64,000 bases of DNA from Schizochytrium sp. TIO01 (taxonomy: Eukaryota; Sar; Bigyra; Thraustochytrida; Thraustochytriidae): assembly GCA_004764695.1 (NCBI GenBank), contig SMSO01000007.1, positions 1,247,270-1,311,269 of the forward strand, written 5' to 3'. Shown one piece after another: positions 22,113-35,755 of this stretch. The notes under the pieces were generated by a model. The model worked only from the letters and a program-made list of their open reading frames with translations, was not told where the DNA came from and ran no database searches. The position numbers were made by a program, and so were the translations under genes. Position 1 is the stretch's first letter. The number at the start of each line of letters is the position of its first letter.

Positions 22113-22884
22113 GACCCCCTTCATGTTTCTCCACTGACAGAGCTTTCTCATGTCACTCGTGTTTCCGGGTAATAATCCTGGCTAGTATTGAGCAGTTAGT
22201 TGCAAAGAGCCAAATTGCAATTTCTGCGGTCTGCATAAGCAGCGTGTCCCTGAGCGAACGATGCCGAGCAAAACTCAGATGCCTGGAGGCCCAAGATAAA
22301 GGAGCGAGCAACACCGAGCGGTCCATAGGTCTCTGCAAAACTCGCGGAAAGCCAGTTTGTGATGCAGTATATGCAGACGCATTGGAAACGCTCTACTACG
22401 AACTCGTGGCCAAGTCTAGCGTACTCCCTCCCATCGTAGTACTGTCTAGCTGTGATTTGGTCATCATGGTAATGTTGCGCACTGTGCACTCAAAATCGAG
22501 GCTACTTGAATACGTGCAGGCATAGATTAAACAACAACCAGCCCGTCCAGTGTGCAACTTTCGAGTTACTAGTCGGCCAAAAACTCCCGTGCACGATGAT
22601 GATCACGCTGATGATGGCGCGTCCAGACAAGGGTGTTTCCTGCGTGTGCTACACAAATGGAACTCTCTCAGGCTTGTCGGCCTTCCCAATTATGCTACAA
22701 TCCCGAGGTATCTATCTACCAACCTGCTGGGATTTAGGTTAGAGCATTTCTCATAAACGGGTTGTGCAACTCTCTCTTTCTCTCTCTCCTGTGGTTGTGC
22801 AGGAAATTAAAACAATAGTTTAATAGACAAAGATGGAAGAAACCAAGCCGCTACAAGTGAATTCGGGTTTCCCTCGTTGGTGAT

Positions 22885-23325
22885 TCAGGTAAGCTTCGAG
22901 GCATTCTGCAGTTCCTCAAGATACCTTCGCCTTGGAATGGCATGCCCTGCATCCAACGTTTGCCAGCACGGGAAATGTCTTTTGCCACTACGCATCACCG
23001 ATTGAATTGATCCATCCATCGTCAAGGCTCCAAGAGGTAGTGAAACTTTCTTCGAATCCTCAAGCACCCTGACTTTCGTCACCCTCTTGTGGGTTGTTCT
23101 CTATTTATATTCACTTAGTAGAAGCATGATGTTTAAAGCTTACAGTACTTGTAAAACCGGAAGAGGATGCCATACCATCCGCTCCTTTTGATTGAGCTGG
23201 ATGAAGTGTCACTCTTGAATTTTCTAGTGGGCTAAAGTTGACGACCATTGTGTTTTCGCCAGACTGGTCCCTCGCCCCCATACGTTGCAGGTTGCGACAT
23301 TCAATTGGGCAAAACTTTTTGGCAT
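22885..23325 (-). CDS. candidate spliced gene, two 3' exons
   Basis: Two open stretches join in phase: 23144-23325 (60 codons after a CTTTGAACAG acceptor) and 22885-23100 (71 codons and stop), across a 43-nt intron with donor GTAAGC, a TACTAAG-like branch site and acceptor AAATAG. The joined residues are rich in charged amino acids (VTKVRVLEDSKKVSLPLG, GKRHFPCWQTLDAGHAIPRR) and look coding, but no domain is recognised. The upstream exon would need to end in phase 1, and several short open pieces with consistent phases can be chained back to about 24.16 kb; an internal ATG at 23281 could instead be the start. Chaining short frames by eye easily yields false models, so confidence is low. Confidence 0.3.
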
Positions 23326-25895
23326 CTGTTCAAAGATCTGTTATGAAATTTGATTATTCACGGTGCAGCATCATCCAGATAATACGGTACTTCTAAACTT
23401 TTAAATGACATCCTTCGTGGAAGCAATAGGAAAACCCGCAAAGCGCAGTCGAAAAGCGTTTTGCAGGTGAGACGGTGCTCATGAGTAAAATTTGCCCAGG
23501 GTTGTCCAGGGTAATTGCACTATTTCTATTGCCGGAGTGCTCGCTACGTTAATTTAAAGCTACTTTGCTCACCCTCTAAAGCCGGACTATCCTGGAAGAG
23601 AGCTTTCTCGGGTTTACATTTTCCCACTTCAATTCTAAAACCACCACAACGCATGACTGCCTCTAGCTGGAATCAATAGAATCATTATCTGACAGCTTTC
23701 CAGAAAATTTCGCTTTAGAGAAACATCATCACCAGTGTCATCATCATAATTTCCCAAGAAAACTATGCAATTGGAGACTTCCCCATATTTATGACATCAA
23801 TATAACTTGGGTGACAGAAAGTGGTTGAAAATACCCACGCTCCATCCACGAGCTTGGGAAGAGCTCCCGTTTGTCAAAAGACTGTGACGCTACAGCAAAG
23901 TGCGCTAAAAGTTGGTTCTGAACTAATTTTAGTATAGATTACCGCCAGGATTTAAATTCGATGAACAAATGGAATTCATATTTTATACGCAAGAAGCAAG
24001 AAGTTTCTCTGGTTTTGGTAGCCTTGCAAACTGGCAATCCTATTCTTTAGTCACGCAACAGCAGTTTGTCGATTTGCACATACAAAATCCGGAACCTTGC
24101 AGTGAGCTTGCTCCTGTCAACAACTCTAAACCTAGTCAAACTAGTATATGACCCGACTCTTTGTGGAGTACGAGCAAAACACGAGCAGGGCACGAGCAAA
24201 ACACGAGCAAACCTACGACACTAACGTGTTCAACTCGGTTGTTTATTCCGTCAGGAATCAGCTCTGTTTTTTTTTATAACATTCACCCCCTCGGAGAGTC
24301 GTGTGAGGGATTGAACATGGAATTCCAAGTTGGAGACAGTTTATAAATTATGCTTTTCTGCCTCAGAAGGATTCTTTTAGAGGGTTGTGCTGCTAAAGGA
24401 GTAGATACGGTCAGTGGATTGTTCAAAAAAAAAAAATGAAGACTCCAAGTGAACTTTGAAAAAGGAAAATACATCTTTTCAAAGTCCGCAATATTTTTTG
24501 AATCACTTTTTTTTAAATCAGCTATGTTTGGCAAAACTCAGCGAGATGAAGTTTAAAAGTGGGCAACCCAGAATTTTCTTGCAATTTTTAAAAGAGTATT
24601 TTACATATATAAATCAAGTAGCACTCTCTGCTCTTAGAGAATCTTGACTTTCAATGACTGAAGTCGTAATATGACATTAGAAGTCAATTCTTAGCAATCA
24701 TTACCAAAACAAAATGTGATGATTTTGCGGCGTTTAAAACAACTTTTCAAGCAACTTTTTCTTACGAGAATTGGACCTTTATGACAGATGGAAACAGTTT
24801 GTTGATCAAGGAATTACAGGGGTCCGAGCTGCGTTCTATTTATTTGCACAGTAGTACCAAGCTATGTATAACCTTAGCATGACTGTTTTCCATTTGGCAA
24901 CACACCACCGGAGGCCAATGTTGATTCAGAAGCATTTATATGCCCCTGGATAAAATTTAATAGTCCGCAAAAATTAATAGAATCACACCTATCCTGTCAG
25001 GTGTCCTACAAGAAAATACCACCTCTTAGCACCTCGGTAATTTCTCATTATGCTGACAGGGAATCATGTATGCAATTCTCAGGCACGCGCATGTTTTCGA
25101 TTTAGGGAGAATACATGACGCTCGAATACCTACAAATAAGACGCATGCCGTAATTTGAGACACGATCTACAGACCTGTAAGGACAACTCGTCCCTCTCAC
25201 CACTCGGTGGACGCTTCGTTGACGGATTCACGATTAAGTAGTCCTATGCAGGCACCCAAAGAAAGATATAAGATGAAATCTCACTTTACTTATGCTTTCT
25301 TAGTTTTCTAAGTGAGCTAGCATATAGATTTAAATACTCTTGTTTCTCGAATCAAATCAACACATAGCTCTACTATATCGTTTCAAAATCGTATAATGCT
25401 TACAAAACATTACACACCCTCTCACACCCTCCCTAATTAAATGAACATAATCAGACCACCAAGTCCTCATAATAGGACGCGCAGTAAAGACTATTTGTTA
25501 AGAATGTATATGCTTTACACATTGAATCAATCTAAAAAAGCAGCAGCAGCTGTTCATGCTGACCGTGTTAAACAACAATAAAAGCAAACAGCTTTGTCAA
25601 TCTTACCGTCTGAGACTGGTAAGGTGTCCTACATGCCGTCTAGAAATCTATGTTTCTAAGGGCAGAAGGTGCTGGAACTCGCTTCTAATCGTTCGCAACA
25701 GTAGAACAAGAAGAAGTTTTGTTCAGAAATAGCATGGTGCATGTTGCATTGGGAAATGGTGTGTCATTGGTGGAGGGAGAGATAAGTAAGGGTTTGATCA
25801 AGTAAGTTGGTTACTTTTGTTTGTGCTTTCTGTAATTGTAGTAGTACCTAGTATTTTATTTTTTTGTCTTCATTCATCAGTCTTGTCGGGTAAAA
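23326..25895. other. AT-rich intergenic region before ADSL
   Basis: Possible 5' exons of the candidate at 22885-23325 lie in its first 800 bases. Beyond the 11-bp tandem repeat at 24170 I see no supported gene. The last few hundred bases are the likely 3' untranslated region of ADSL. Confidence 0.4.
24170..24212. repeat. 11-bp tandem repeat, 4 copies
   Basis: The unit ACGAGCAAAAC is repeated four times (24170, 24181 as ACGAGCAGGGC, 24192, and 24203 shortened by one base). CGAGCA words recur elsewhere in the noncoding DNA, for example around 11.85 kb. Confidence 0.8.
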
Positions 25896-29286
<3,391 letters not shown>

Positions 29287-30720
29287 TTAATCTTCAAGGT
29301 CTGGCATATCTTCGAGATCAAGGGCGGCACGCTGGGCTGACTCAGATATCGAGGCCTTCTGTTCTTCTTCTCGCGCACGCGCATTCGCCTCATCCATCGG
29401 TTTGAAAATCTTGTTGTGAAAAAGGTTCTTCTCTTCCTCACGATACTTGCGCGTATACAAGCGCAATTTCTCTTCTAGTGAAACCATGTCTTTACGTAAT
29501 GCAGCTAGTGCTCGCTTTTGCTGACTGTCCAAAGAAAGATTCTTGTCTCTTCCATGCTCGTCTTGGACAAAAGAGTGCAGGACCTTGTAGTCCTCGCGTG
29601 CGGATTTGATCATATCCCATGCTTGCTCTAATACCCAGAACTCCCTTCGGTCCTCTTTACCAAACTCTCTTCGCAGCTGTGCACAATATACTTGAGCACG
29701 GCGGAAGAGTGCCTTTGGATTCTCTGCATCAATCTCCAGAGCTTGGTTGCAATCCCATAGAGCTTCATCTAACATGTCTAACTTGAGCTTGCACAGGGCA
29801 CGGTTGAGGTGCAATACCTGCTTGCAAGCGCTTACCCGCTCTTGCTCATCCTCCTTCAATGCATAAAGAAATTCTTCCTTGGAGAAATATATAGATACAA
29901 ATGCACGGTCGTACGATTTCTTCGCTTCTGCCCAATTGCTCTTTTTGAAGAGCTCATTGCCTGCTGCACGATCCTCTTCAGCTTGTTGGAGCCGCTCATC
30001 TACAGAGGGAGGAGGGTTAGCCTCGGCGCGAGCACGCTCCTCGGCCTCCCGTTCCAAACGCGATCGTTCGAGTTCCTGCCGCGATGGCACTGGAGGTAAG
30101 GCACGATCCCAGTCAAGCACTTCAAACTCAAATAAGACATGCTGGTTGGGCAAGACCTTCGGTGGATAACCATGAGACCCGTACGCAATTTCCGGAGCGC
30201 AGACAAATTCTGCAACTTCCCCTTTGCGCATAGTTAGAATTGCGGGATCCCATGCTGCACAACGCCCCATCGCGACGTACATAGGATCCATCATCTCTCG
30301 CTGATGATCGTCTTCCAGCGAATCCTCAGAAAAGCGACCTAGCATTAGTTCGTAGGGGTCATCGGTACCGCCAATGTGCTTTCCATTCACCATATCACGG
30401 GTCGTTTCAAAGATATTGTTCCATGCGTGAATCTCATCGTCCCAGAGGCGACCGACAATATGAATCCTTGTGGGACATCCAACAGAAGGCCCTTTGCTTC
30501 CTGGTGCTGCCGCACGCACAATTCTTTTCATGAGTTGAAAGTCCCCAGTCTCTGAGATATCCTCAAAACCCATATCCAACTGTTTTGAAATGAGATCAAT
30601 AGGCTTCAGTTTCTCACGGTTCTCCTTGCGTACACAATGAGCGCATCTCTCCCCGCGAAACCTTACAAGGTTCTTGCCTCGGCCTCCGCAGCTTTTGCAT
30701 TCTTGCACACGGTGTGCCAT
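29287..30720 (-). CDS. FKBP-type prolyl isomerase-like / TPR co-chaperone with N-terminal CxxC pairs
   Basis: From the ATG at 30720 this encodes 477 residues. An N-terminal CKSC...CAHC array (C8, C11, C26, C29) could bind zinc. A central FKBP domain follows: GEVAEFVCAPEIAYGSHG, then PNQHVLFEFEVLDWD, the typical last beta strand. A C-terminal TPR region (AEEDRAAGNELFKKSNWAEA, then ALCKLKLDMLDEALWDCNQA) should dock Hsp90/Hsp70-type C-termini. A charged helical tail ends LEDMPDLED. This is the layout of immunophilin co-chaperones such as FKBP4/5 and AIPL; several active-site aromatics are not obvious, so isomerase activity is uncertain. In-frame coding-like sequence continues upstream without ATG (to 30852 and on to an ACAG acceptor near 30889), so a short 5' exon may add residues. 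Divergent from EIPR1. Confidence 0.8.
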   Translation of the reverse strand: MAHRVQECKSCGGRGKNLVRFRGERCAHCVRKENREKLKPIDLISKQLDMGFEDISETGDFQLMKRIVRAAAPGSKGPSVGCPTRIHIVGRLWDDEIHAWNNIFETTRDMVNGKHIGGTDDPYELMLGRFSEDSLEDDHQREMMDPMYVAMGRCAAWDPAILTMRKGEVAEFVCAPEIAYGSHGYPPKVLPNQHVLFEFEVLDWDRALPPVPSRQELERSRLEREAEERARAEANPPPSVDERLQQAEEDRAAGNELFKKSNWAEAKKSYDRAFVSIYFSKEEFLYALKEDEQERVSACKQVLHLNRALCKLKLDMLDEALWDCNQALEIDAENPKALFRRAQVYCAQLRREFGKEDRREFWVLEQAWDMIKSAREDYKVLHSFVQDEHGRDKNLSLDSQQKRALAALRKDMVSLEEKLRLYTRKYREEEKNLFHNKIFKPMDEANARAREEEQKASISESAQRAALDLEDMPDLED

Positions 30721-31008
30721 CTTCGCAAGCTTTTTCCCGTCGCCCGAGTTTCCCTCTAGTCTCGGCCACAGGTTTTCCCGCGTGCTCACAAACACCTTCG
30801 CCGTAGCTTCAATCAGCTCATGCAGCTGTTTTCCTCCTTTGGTTTCTCCCAAGCCCGTCTCGCTCCAGCCCCAAACCTGTCTTTACAGGCAGGTCTCGCA
30901 AATCGAAATCGCCCACCCTGGTCGTCGCATCGTTGTCGTCGCACACCCTCTTACCACAAACCCCTATCTGGCCCTACCTGACCTTCAAGAAGACCGTTTA
31001 TGAAAGGC

Positions 31009-31056
31009 CTGCGCAACCCCTTTTCTGCGGAACCCTTTTCCCGCGCAACCCTTTTC
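31009..31056 (-). promoter_or_regulatory. three tandem 16-bp copies of the GGGTTGCGCAG-type motif in a divergent promoter
   Basis: Units start at 31009, 31025 and 31041: CTGCGCAACCCCTTTT, CTGCGGAACCCTTTTC, CCGCGCAACCCTTTTC. On the minus strand each reads as GGG-TT(G/C)CGC with a preceding A-rich half. They lie between the FKBP/TPR gene and EIPR1, which are transcribed away from each other. The same 16-bp spacing is seen at 7064/7080. A transcription-factor site is a reasonable inference; a minisatellite is the alternative. Confidence 0.5.
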
Positions 31057-31397
31057 TATTCTGCCGATCGCTAACGTAGCTACTGCCTTAGCACGCCATA
31101 TATATCCATAGCTAAGAGTGCTTCTCTAGCTAGGTATCGTAGAGAGCACTAGATACGCTTAGGCCTACTAGTAATATTAGATTGTGATCATTACCAATGT
31201 TGACTATGGAAATCAGAGTCGAATCGAACAAGATCTACAGCAGTGGACAAGTTGGCGTGCGACGCGTGGGTAAACTGCGCACTCGCAGAGTAATTCTGCC
31301 GCTGCAGGTATTGGTGGTGGGAACAAGGAAGGATAGGATCTGAAGGGAAAAGGGCTCGAGGCAGCTAGCTGAGCGAACGTAAAGGCCGAAAGCGAGG

Positions 31398-32747
31398 ATG
31401 TTTTCAACAAGTGCAGCAGTATTTGGGGTCAGCTCGGATAAGGCCTGCCGGTGCGTGGAGGCTCTGGTTGCGAAGTCGACTGGAGACAGTGAAGAATTTG
31501 AAGAGTCGCAAGACCTCGATGCAGGCCTTGATGATTTTGATGATGTTGCTGGTAGCCCTGACCGGCATCTGTTTTTAGTAGGCACCCAGAAACTTAGTGC
31601 TGGTAACTCTAATGAAATCCATGTCATAGAATATCTCGAGGAGGGCAACCGCATTGAGAGCCGCGTGAGAATGTCGCACCCTGGTGAGGTTTGGCAGATC
31701 GCACCGCACCCAAGCAAAAGGGATCTTTTATTAACTGTTGGGGGTTCCGATGTGGCTCGTCAAGGAACACTTTTTCGCATGGATATTGAGGAGGGCCAGC
31801 TCGACGAGCTTGCCAAGGTCCCATTGACACCGGATGACAGCCCACTGCGAAAAATCATGTGGCATCCTCCTGAAAATCTTGCAACTACAGACCTTAATGC
31901 GGAAGAGCTGACAGAAAGATTTCTGTCCGTGCACGAGGATTTCGTGCGTCTCTGGGATGTTGAAAGCAGTCTCTCCCGAATGGATGACATTGGAACGTGT
32001 TCACTACCTGGAAGAAATAGGTCAGGCGCTGCTCGTTGGAGCCCACACCACATCCACGAAGTATCAGTGGGCTCTGGAGAACAAGTTGTAGGACTTGATT
32101 TACGCTCGATGGAAGTGATACGTCGTATTGATGGTGCTCACCGACTTGGCGTCCGTGACATTGATTATAACCCGAACAAACCTTACCATCTTGTCACTGC
32201 AGGTGAGGATCGCCGAATTAAATTCTGGGACGTACGCAAACCCGACCAGCCCTTGAAAGTAGTTGTGGCACATAATCACTGGGTCACAACTGCTCGCTAT
32301 AACAGATTTCATGACCAACTTGTGTTATCTGCAGGAACAGATGCCCATGTCTCCCTCTGGCGCCTTTCTTCGATTTCCTCAGCTCCGCTTCTCGGCCTTG
32401 ATGACGATGATGACGATGAGAATGGTAGTGCTAACAATGATGATAACAGCAGCGGCATTGGTGGAGATGACGAGGATTATAGTATGAATGTGAGAGGTGG
32501 TTCACGCCGAAGTGGTCAAGACGATGGAGACCGCTACTCGCACCGTGGAGAAGACATCAGTGGTGGAAGCGGACAGGCTAACGAGACAGCTGATGGCTTA
32601 GTTAAAACTTTTGAAGAACATGACGATAGTGTATACAGCGTTGCCTGGAGTGCAGCCGAAGCTTGGGTCTTTGCTTCACTATCGCTCGACGGCAAACTCG
32701 TTATCAACCATGTTCCATCAGCCGAAAAGTACAAAATTCTTTTATAG
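31398..32747 (+). CDS. EIPR1: EARP/GARP complex-interacting protein 1 (TSSC1-like WD40 protein)
   Basis: A 449-residue WD40 beta-propeller protein that matches animal EIPR1 in order: LFLVGTQKLSAGNSNEIHVI near the start, PGEVWQIAPHPSKRDLLLTV, a WD unit ending VRLWDVE, GARWSPHH, GVRDIDYNPNKPYHLVTAG, RRIKFWDVRKP, a strand pair HNHWVTTARYNRFHDQLVLS, and the very conserved end VFASLSLDGKLVINHVPSAEKYKILL (split here as two motifs: FASLSLDGKLVINHVP and KYKILL). EIPR1 binds the EARP and GARP tethering complexes and supports endosome-to-Golgi and dense-core vesicle traffic. An acidic, Asp/Asn-rich insert (about 345-385) interrupts the last part of the propeller, as the animal protein also has an acidic loop there. 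ATG at 31398; no introns. Converges on CWC22 with 410 bases between them. Confidence 0.9.
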   Translation: MFSTSAAVFGVSSDKACRCVEALVAKSTGDSEEFEESQDLDAGLDDFDDVAGSPDRHLFLVGTQKLSAGNSNEIHVIEYLEEGNRIESRVRMSHPGEVWQIAPHPSKRDLLLTVGGSDVARQGTLFRMDIEEGQLDELAKVPLTPDDSPLRKIMWHPPENLATTDLNAEELTERFLSVHEDFVRLWDVESSLSRMDDIGTCSLPGRNRSGAARWSPHHIHEVSVGSGEQVVGLDLRSMEVIRRIDGAHRLGVRDIDYNPNKPYHLVTAGEDRRIKFWDVRKPDQPLKVVVAHNHWVTTARYNRFHDQLVLSAGTDAHVSLWRLSSISSAPLLGLDDDDDDENGSANNDDNSSGIGGDDEDYSMNVRGGSRRSGQDDGDRYSHRGEDISGGSGQANETADGLVKTFEEHDDSVYSVAWSAAEAWVFASLSLDGKLVINHVPSAEKYKILL

Positions 32748-32758
32748 ATATGCCTAGA

Positions 32759-32788
32759 TTGTTTGTTTGTTTGTTTGTTTGTTTTTTT
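32759..32788. repeat. GTTT microsatellite in EIPR1 3' flank
   Basis: Six GTTT units just after the EIPR1 stop codon, followed by a T run. The 410-base gap to CWC22 is otherwise the shared 3' flank of two convergent genes. Confidence 0.8.
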
Positions 32789-33157
32789 AAAAGAAAGTAA
32801 GTAATGAATGATTGTTCGCGATTTTGTTTGTTTGTGTTTTTGGCCACGAAAGGACTAAAGTTCAAGGTACAAAAGAACTTGGTACCCGTTCAAAGGGTCT
32901 CGTTTTGAGCAGAGTTTGTATTAAATGATGAATGGCGCGTCCCGTCAAAGGAGAATAAGACAATACTCAAACCATTCGGAATGGTTTGCGCTACTGAAGT
33001 ATCACGCGATCAGTATTAAATGTTTTGCTCCCAAGTACAGGAAATGATACCGAGATATACACACACATCTAACGTTGGGCAGCACAGAGGCATCAGTCAA
33101 CCTGGCCATCTGAGTCGTGTGATCTGTGTTTCGTATTGGCAGCAAAAAATCCAGTGC

Positions 33158-35755
33158 TCACTCCCGGCGAAGCCGCTTGCGCACAGGTCCATCTGCCTCT
33201 GATTCAGAGGCTCCCTTTTTGTCATTATCCTTGGAGGTTCTTCGCCTGCGTTCCTTATGTTCTTCTCGTGAATCACGGGAGGAGTCGCGGCGTCCTCGTG
33301 AGCGACGTTGTCGATATGACCTGCCGCGGGACTCAGAACTGCTGCCTGAAGATGATGATCCTGTGGAGGAACGGCTTGACCGGGAACTCCCGCTGCTACG
33401 GCTACTACGGCTACTTCCAGAGCTACGGCTACTTCCAGAGGATGATGAGCTGTAGGATGAACGGGAATCGCTATCACTTCCCGATGAGCTCGACTCACTA
33501 TCACTACTGCTGTCTTGATCCTTGGTTCGAGAAGCAGGCTGAGTGAGGGCAGTGCGTGGTGCATTCTTAAAATACGTACGCATGTTGTCCGTAAGAGGAC
33601 CTAAACCACACATTGTGAAAAAATTGATGGCAAAGCGCGTATCCTGAAGGTTGTCACCCATGGGCAATAGATAACGAAAGGTCTCCGTCATATCTGGGTC
33701 CAGGAACCGGCCTCGGAGGCGCAAAGTGCCCATCTCCTCAGCCATATCCTGACACAAAAACTTTACAAAGATACGACTAGCTGGCGTCGTTTCCCGTTCG
33801 TTCATATGCACATTCTCGAAAACAGTCCAAGGTAAAGCATCGTTGCTCAATAGATGAGCAAAAAGTTTTGCTACGTTGCGTAACATATTCGTCTCTAACC
33901 GATGAATAGACTTGTATTGCTCTGCAAAGGCATCCATGAAGCACTCCTGGTACACTCGTGAGTAACGGCAAAGACGCTGTGCAATCAAGGCGTGATATCG
34001 GTTGAAGGTTTTCTCTTGACTACAGCATTCAATGATCATGTTCGCGAGCTCAGACTCGCGACCACGAGGGATCTGAAGCTTAATGAGCTTATGGGCGGCC
34101 TCTTCGAAAGTAAGAGAAGACATGATTGTCAGATAAATATTTCTCCGCAATGCAACAAGCTCGGATTCAGAAAGATCCTCAATTTCCATTTTACCTGCAG
34201 CTGCATCTGATGATGACGTTGCAGCACCTCCTGCATTAACCGCAGCTGCATTTCTGTCTGTGCCTTTGCTGCCACTGAAACTGTCCTCAGAGGCACTGGA
34301 ATCACTTGAGCCTCCACTGCTTTCTGTATCGGACTCACTCCCACTGCTTCCACTGGATTTGCTATCATCCTCACTACTGCTACTACTTACGCCACCAAGG
34401 ATTTCTTTTTGAATAGACTTCCACATCATCTCGTTTTGCTTGAATTTGGAGTCCTTTGTAAATTTATTAAGATAATCCTGAGGGTCCAGCTCATCGTCGA
34501 GACCAATCTCATGCACAATGCGATCATTTTCCTCGACTAAATCCAAATTAGGTTTCAGGATTGCCGGGTAACCATCAAAATTCTTTTTCCGTATCTCAAA
34601 GAGATTTTCGATCATGTACTGTACACGTTCAGACACCATGCCTTCTTGTAGCAAGGTGCGAAACTGCTCAAAGATCACATGCATACCGCTCGGGACAGAG
34701 TCACCGAGGTGTTCGCCGACCTGCTTAGTAAATTCAATTGCAACCTCAACAGAGTCATCTGTAGGGCGTGCTAACAGCAGGTGAATAACCTCCAAAGCAA
34801 GTAAATCATGTGCCACCTGTTGGTTCACAAGGTGTGCGATAAAGCGTACAAGCGCCGTTGTTTCGGGTTTGTTCTGTTTCTGCAGAGCTTGACGGAAGTT
34901 AACCACGACGCGCGACACCAAAAGTTCCCCAACTTCTGGCAATTTAGTATTGATCACAGCGGCGATTGCAGCATATACTGGCGTGTAACCAACAGAAGCG
35001 ACTTGGGCTTTCATGAGAGCACGCACGAGCAGGCCTTTGCCACGTACCAGGTTGTATTCAAAAAAGCCTGGCAAGATGCTTTGTATGTTTTCGTTTGTCA
35101 CACGGTTCACTAAGCCATTTAATCCTTTCAGTAAACTAAGCCAGGTTATTTGTTGGCGTTCTTCGGTGGTCCGACGCATCTTCGCCTTTGCCATAGCGCG
35201 CTCCAGCTCCTTTTGACGATATGGCGGCATGTAGAGACCAAGCCGATGCTTCCGATATGATAACGTCACGCGCTTGGACCATTGATGTTTCCTTGTTATC
35301 GTTGTATCTGAGGCTTGAGATAATTGGTCTTCACTGCCACTCTGCTGGCTCCGCGGAGAGGATCTAGAATACCTGGATTTATCGCGTGGCGGATCTCGGA
35401 GATCACTGCGATCCCGGTATTCGCTGCTCAAGCTCACTTGACGTCGAAACCCTACAGATGACCTATCATCGGGTTTATCATCATCAATGTCTGCTTCGAA
35501 CCCCACACTGCTGCATCTTCTTACAAGACGTGGGCTCAATGATCTCTCTCCCGAGCTTTCCTGGCGAGCGAGTTCCTTCGCATGGGAGACTGCAGCGACT
35601 GCAGCTGCTGCTGGGGACTGGGGGTCAGGAGATCGACGTTCGCGTTCTGATTCTGAAGATGACGAGGAAGACGAACTTTGTGCACTTGCTCGGGTGGCTG
35701 TCGATGCCTTTGAATCAGCTGATGATTCGGAGCTCGATCTGGACCTCTTTGCCAT
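33158..35755 (-). CDS. CWC22: pre-mRNA-splicing factor CWC22
   Basis: An 865-residue CWC22, the spliceosome component that bridges the catalytic core and, in animals, loads eIF4A3 during exon-junction-complex assembly. In order: an RS-type N-terminus with phospho-site-like Ser clusters (1-160); a MIF4G domain about 195-455 (from TWLSLLKGLNGLVNRVTNEN through IVHEIGLDDELDPQDYLNKF); a Ser/Glu/Asp linker with GGVSSSSSEDDSKSSG; an MA3 domain about 545-730 opening LRRNIYLTIMSSLTFEEAAH, almost the family consensus; and a C-terminal SR/RS tail (735-865) with SRSSGSSRSSRSSG runs. Nuclear location is expected. The ATG at 35755 (MAKRSRSSSES) gives the usual basic start. The RS tail includes an exact 18-bp tandem duplication. 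Single exon, whereas animal homologs have many introns. Confidence 0.95.
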   Translation of the reverse strand: MAKRSRSSSESSADSKASTATRASAQSSSSSSSSESERERRSPDPQSPAAAAVAAVSHAKELARQESSGERSLSPRLVRRCSSVGFEADIDDDKPDDRSSVGFRRQVSLSSEYRDRSDLRDPPRDKSRYSRSSPRSQQSGSEDQLSQASDTTITRKHQWSKRVTLSYRKHRLGLYMPPYRQKELERAMAKAKMRRTTEERQQITWLSLLKGLNGLVNRVTNENIQSILPGFFEYNLVRGKGLLVRALMKAQVASVGYTPVYAAIAAVINTKLPEVGELLVSRVVVNFRQALQKQNKPETTALVRFIAHLVNQQVAHDLLALEVIHLLLARPTDDSVEVAIEFTKQVGEHLGDSVPSGMHVIFEQFRTLLQEGMVSERVQYMIENLFEIRKKNFDGYPAILKPNLDLVEENDRIVHEIGLDDELDPQDYLNKFTKDSKFKQNEMMWKSIQKEILGGVSSSSSEDDSKSSGSSGSESDTESSGGSSDSSASEDSFSGSKGTDRNAAAVNAGGAATSSSDAAAGKMEIEDLSESELVALRRNIYLTIMSSLTFEEAAHKLIKLQIPRGRESELANMIIECCSQEKTFNRYHALIAQRLCRYSRVYQECFMDAFAEQYKSIHRLETNMLRNVAKLFAHLLSNDALPWTVFENVHMNERETTPASRIFVKFLCQDMAEEMGTLRLRGRFLDPDMTETFRYLLPMGDNLQDTRFAINFFTMCGLGPLTDNMRTYFKNAPRTALTQPASRTKDQDSSSDSESSSSGSDSDSRSSYSSSSSGSSRSSGSSRSSRSSGSSRSSRSSTGSSSSGSSSESRGRSYRQRRSRGRRDSSRDSREEHKERRRRTSKDNDKKGASESEADGPVRKRLRRE
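33405..33440. repeat. 18-bp tandem duplication inside CWC22 RS tail
   Basis: CTACGGCTACTTCCAGAG occurs twice head to tail without mismatch, coding Ser/Arg/Gly residues of the RS tail. Such slippage repeats are common in RS domains and keep the frame. Confidence 0.85.

Larger units (their letters stand above)
20754..22884. other. AT-rich region with one possible exon
   Basis: Mostly low-complexity noncoding DNA. It includes an AT-rich hairpin at 21793-21844, the motif GGGTTGCGCAG at 22102-22112 and variants GGGTTGTGCA at 21712 and 22759. A minus-strand open stretch at 21493-21732 is listed separately. Confidence 0.4.
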
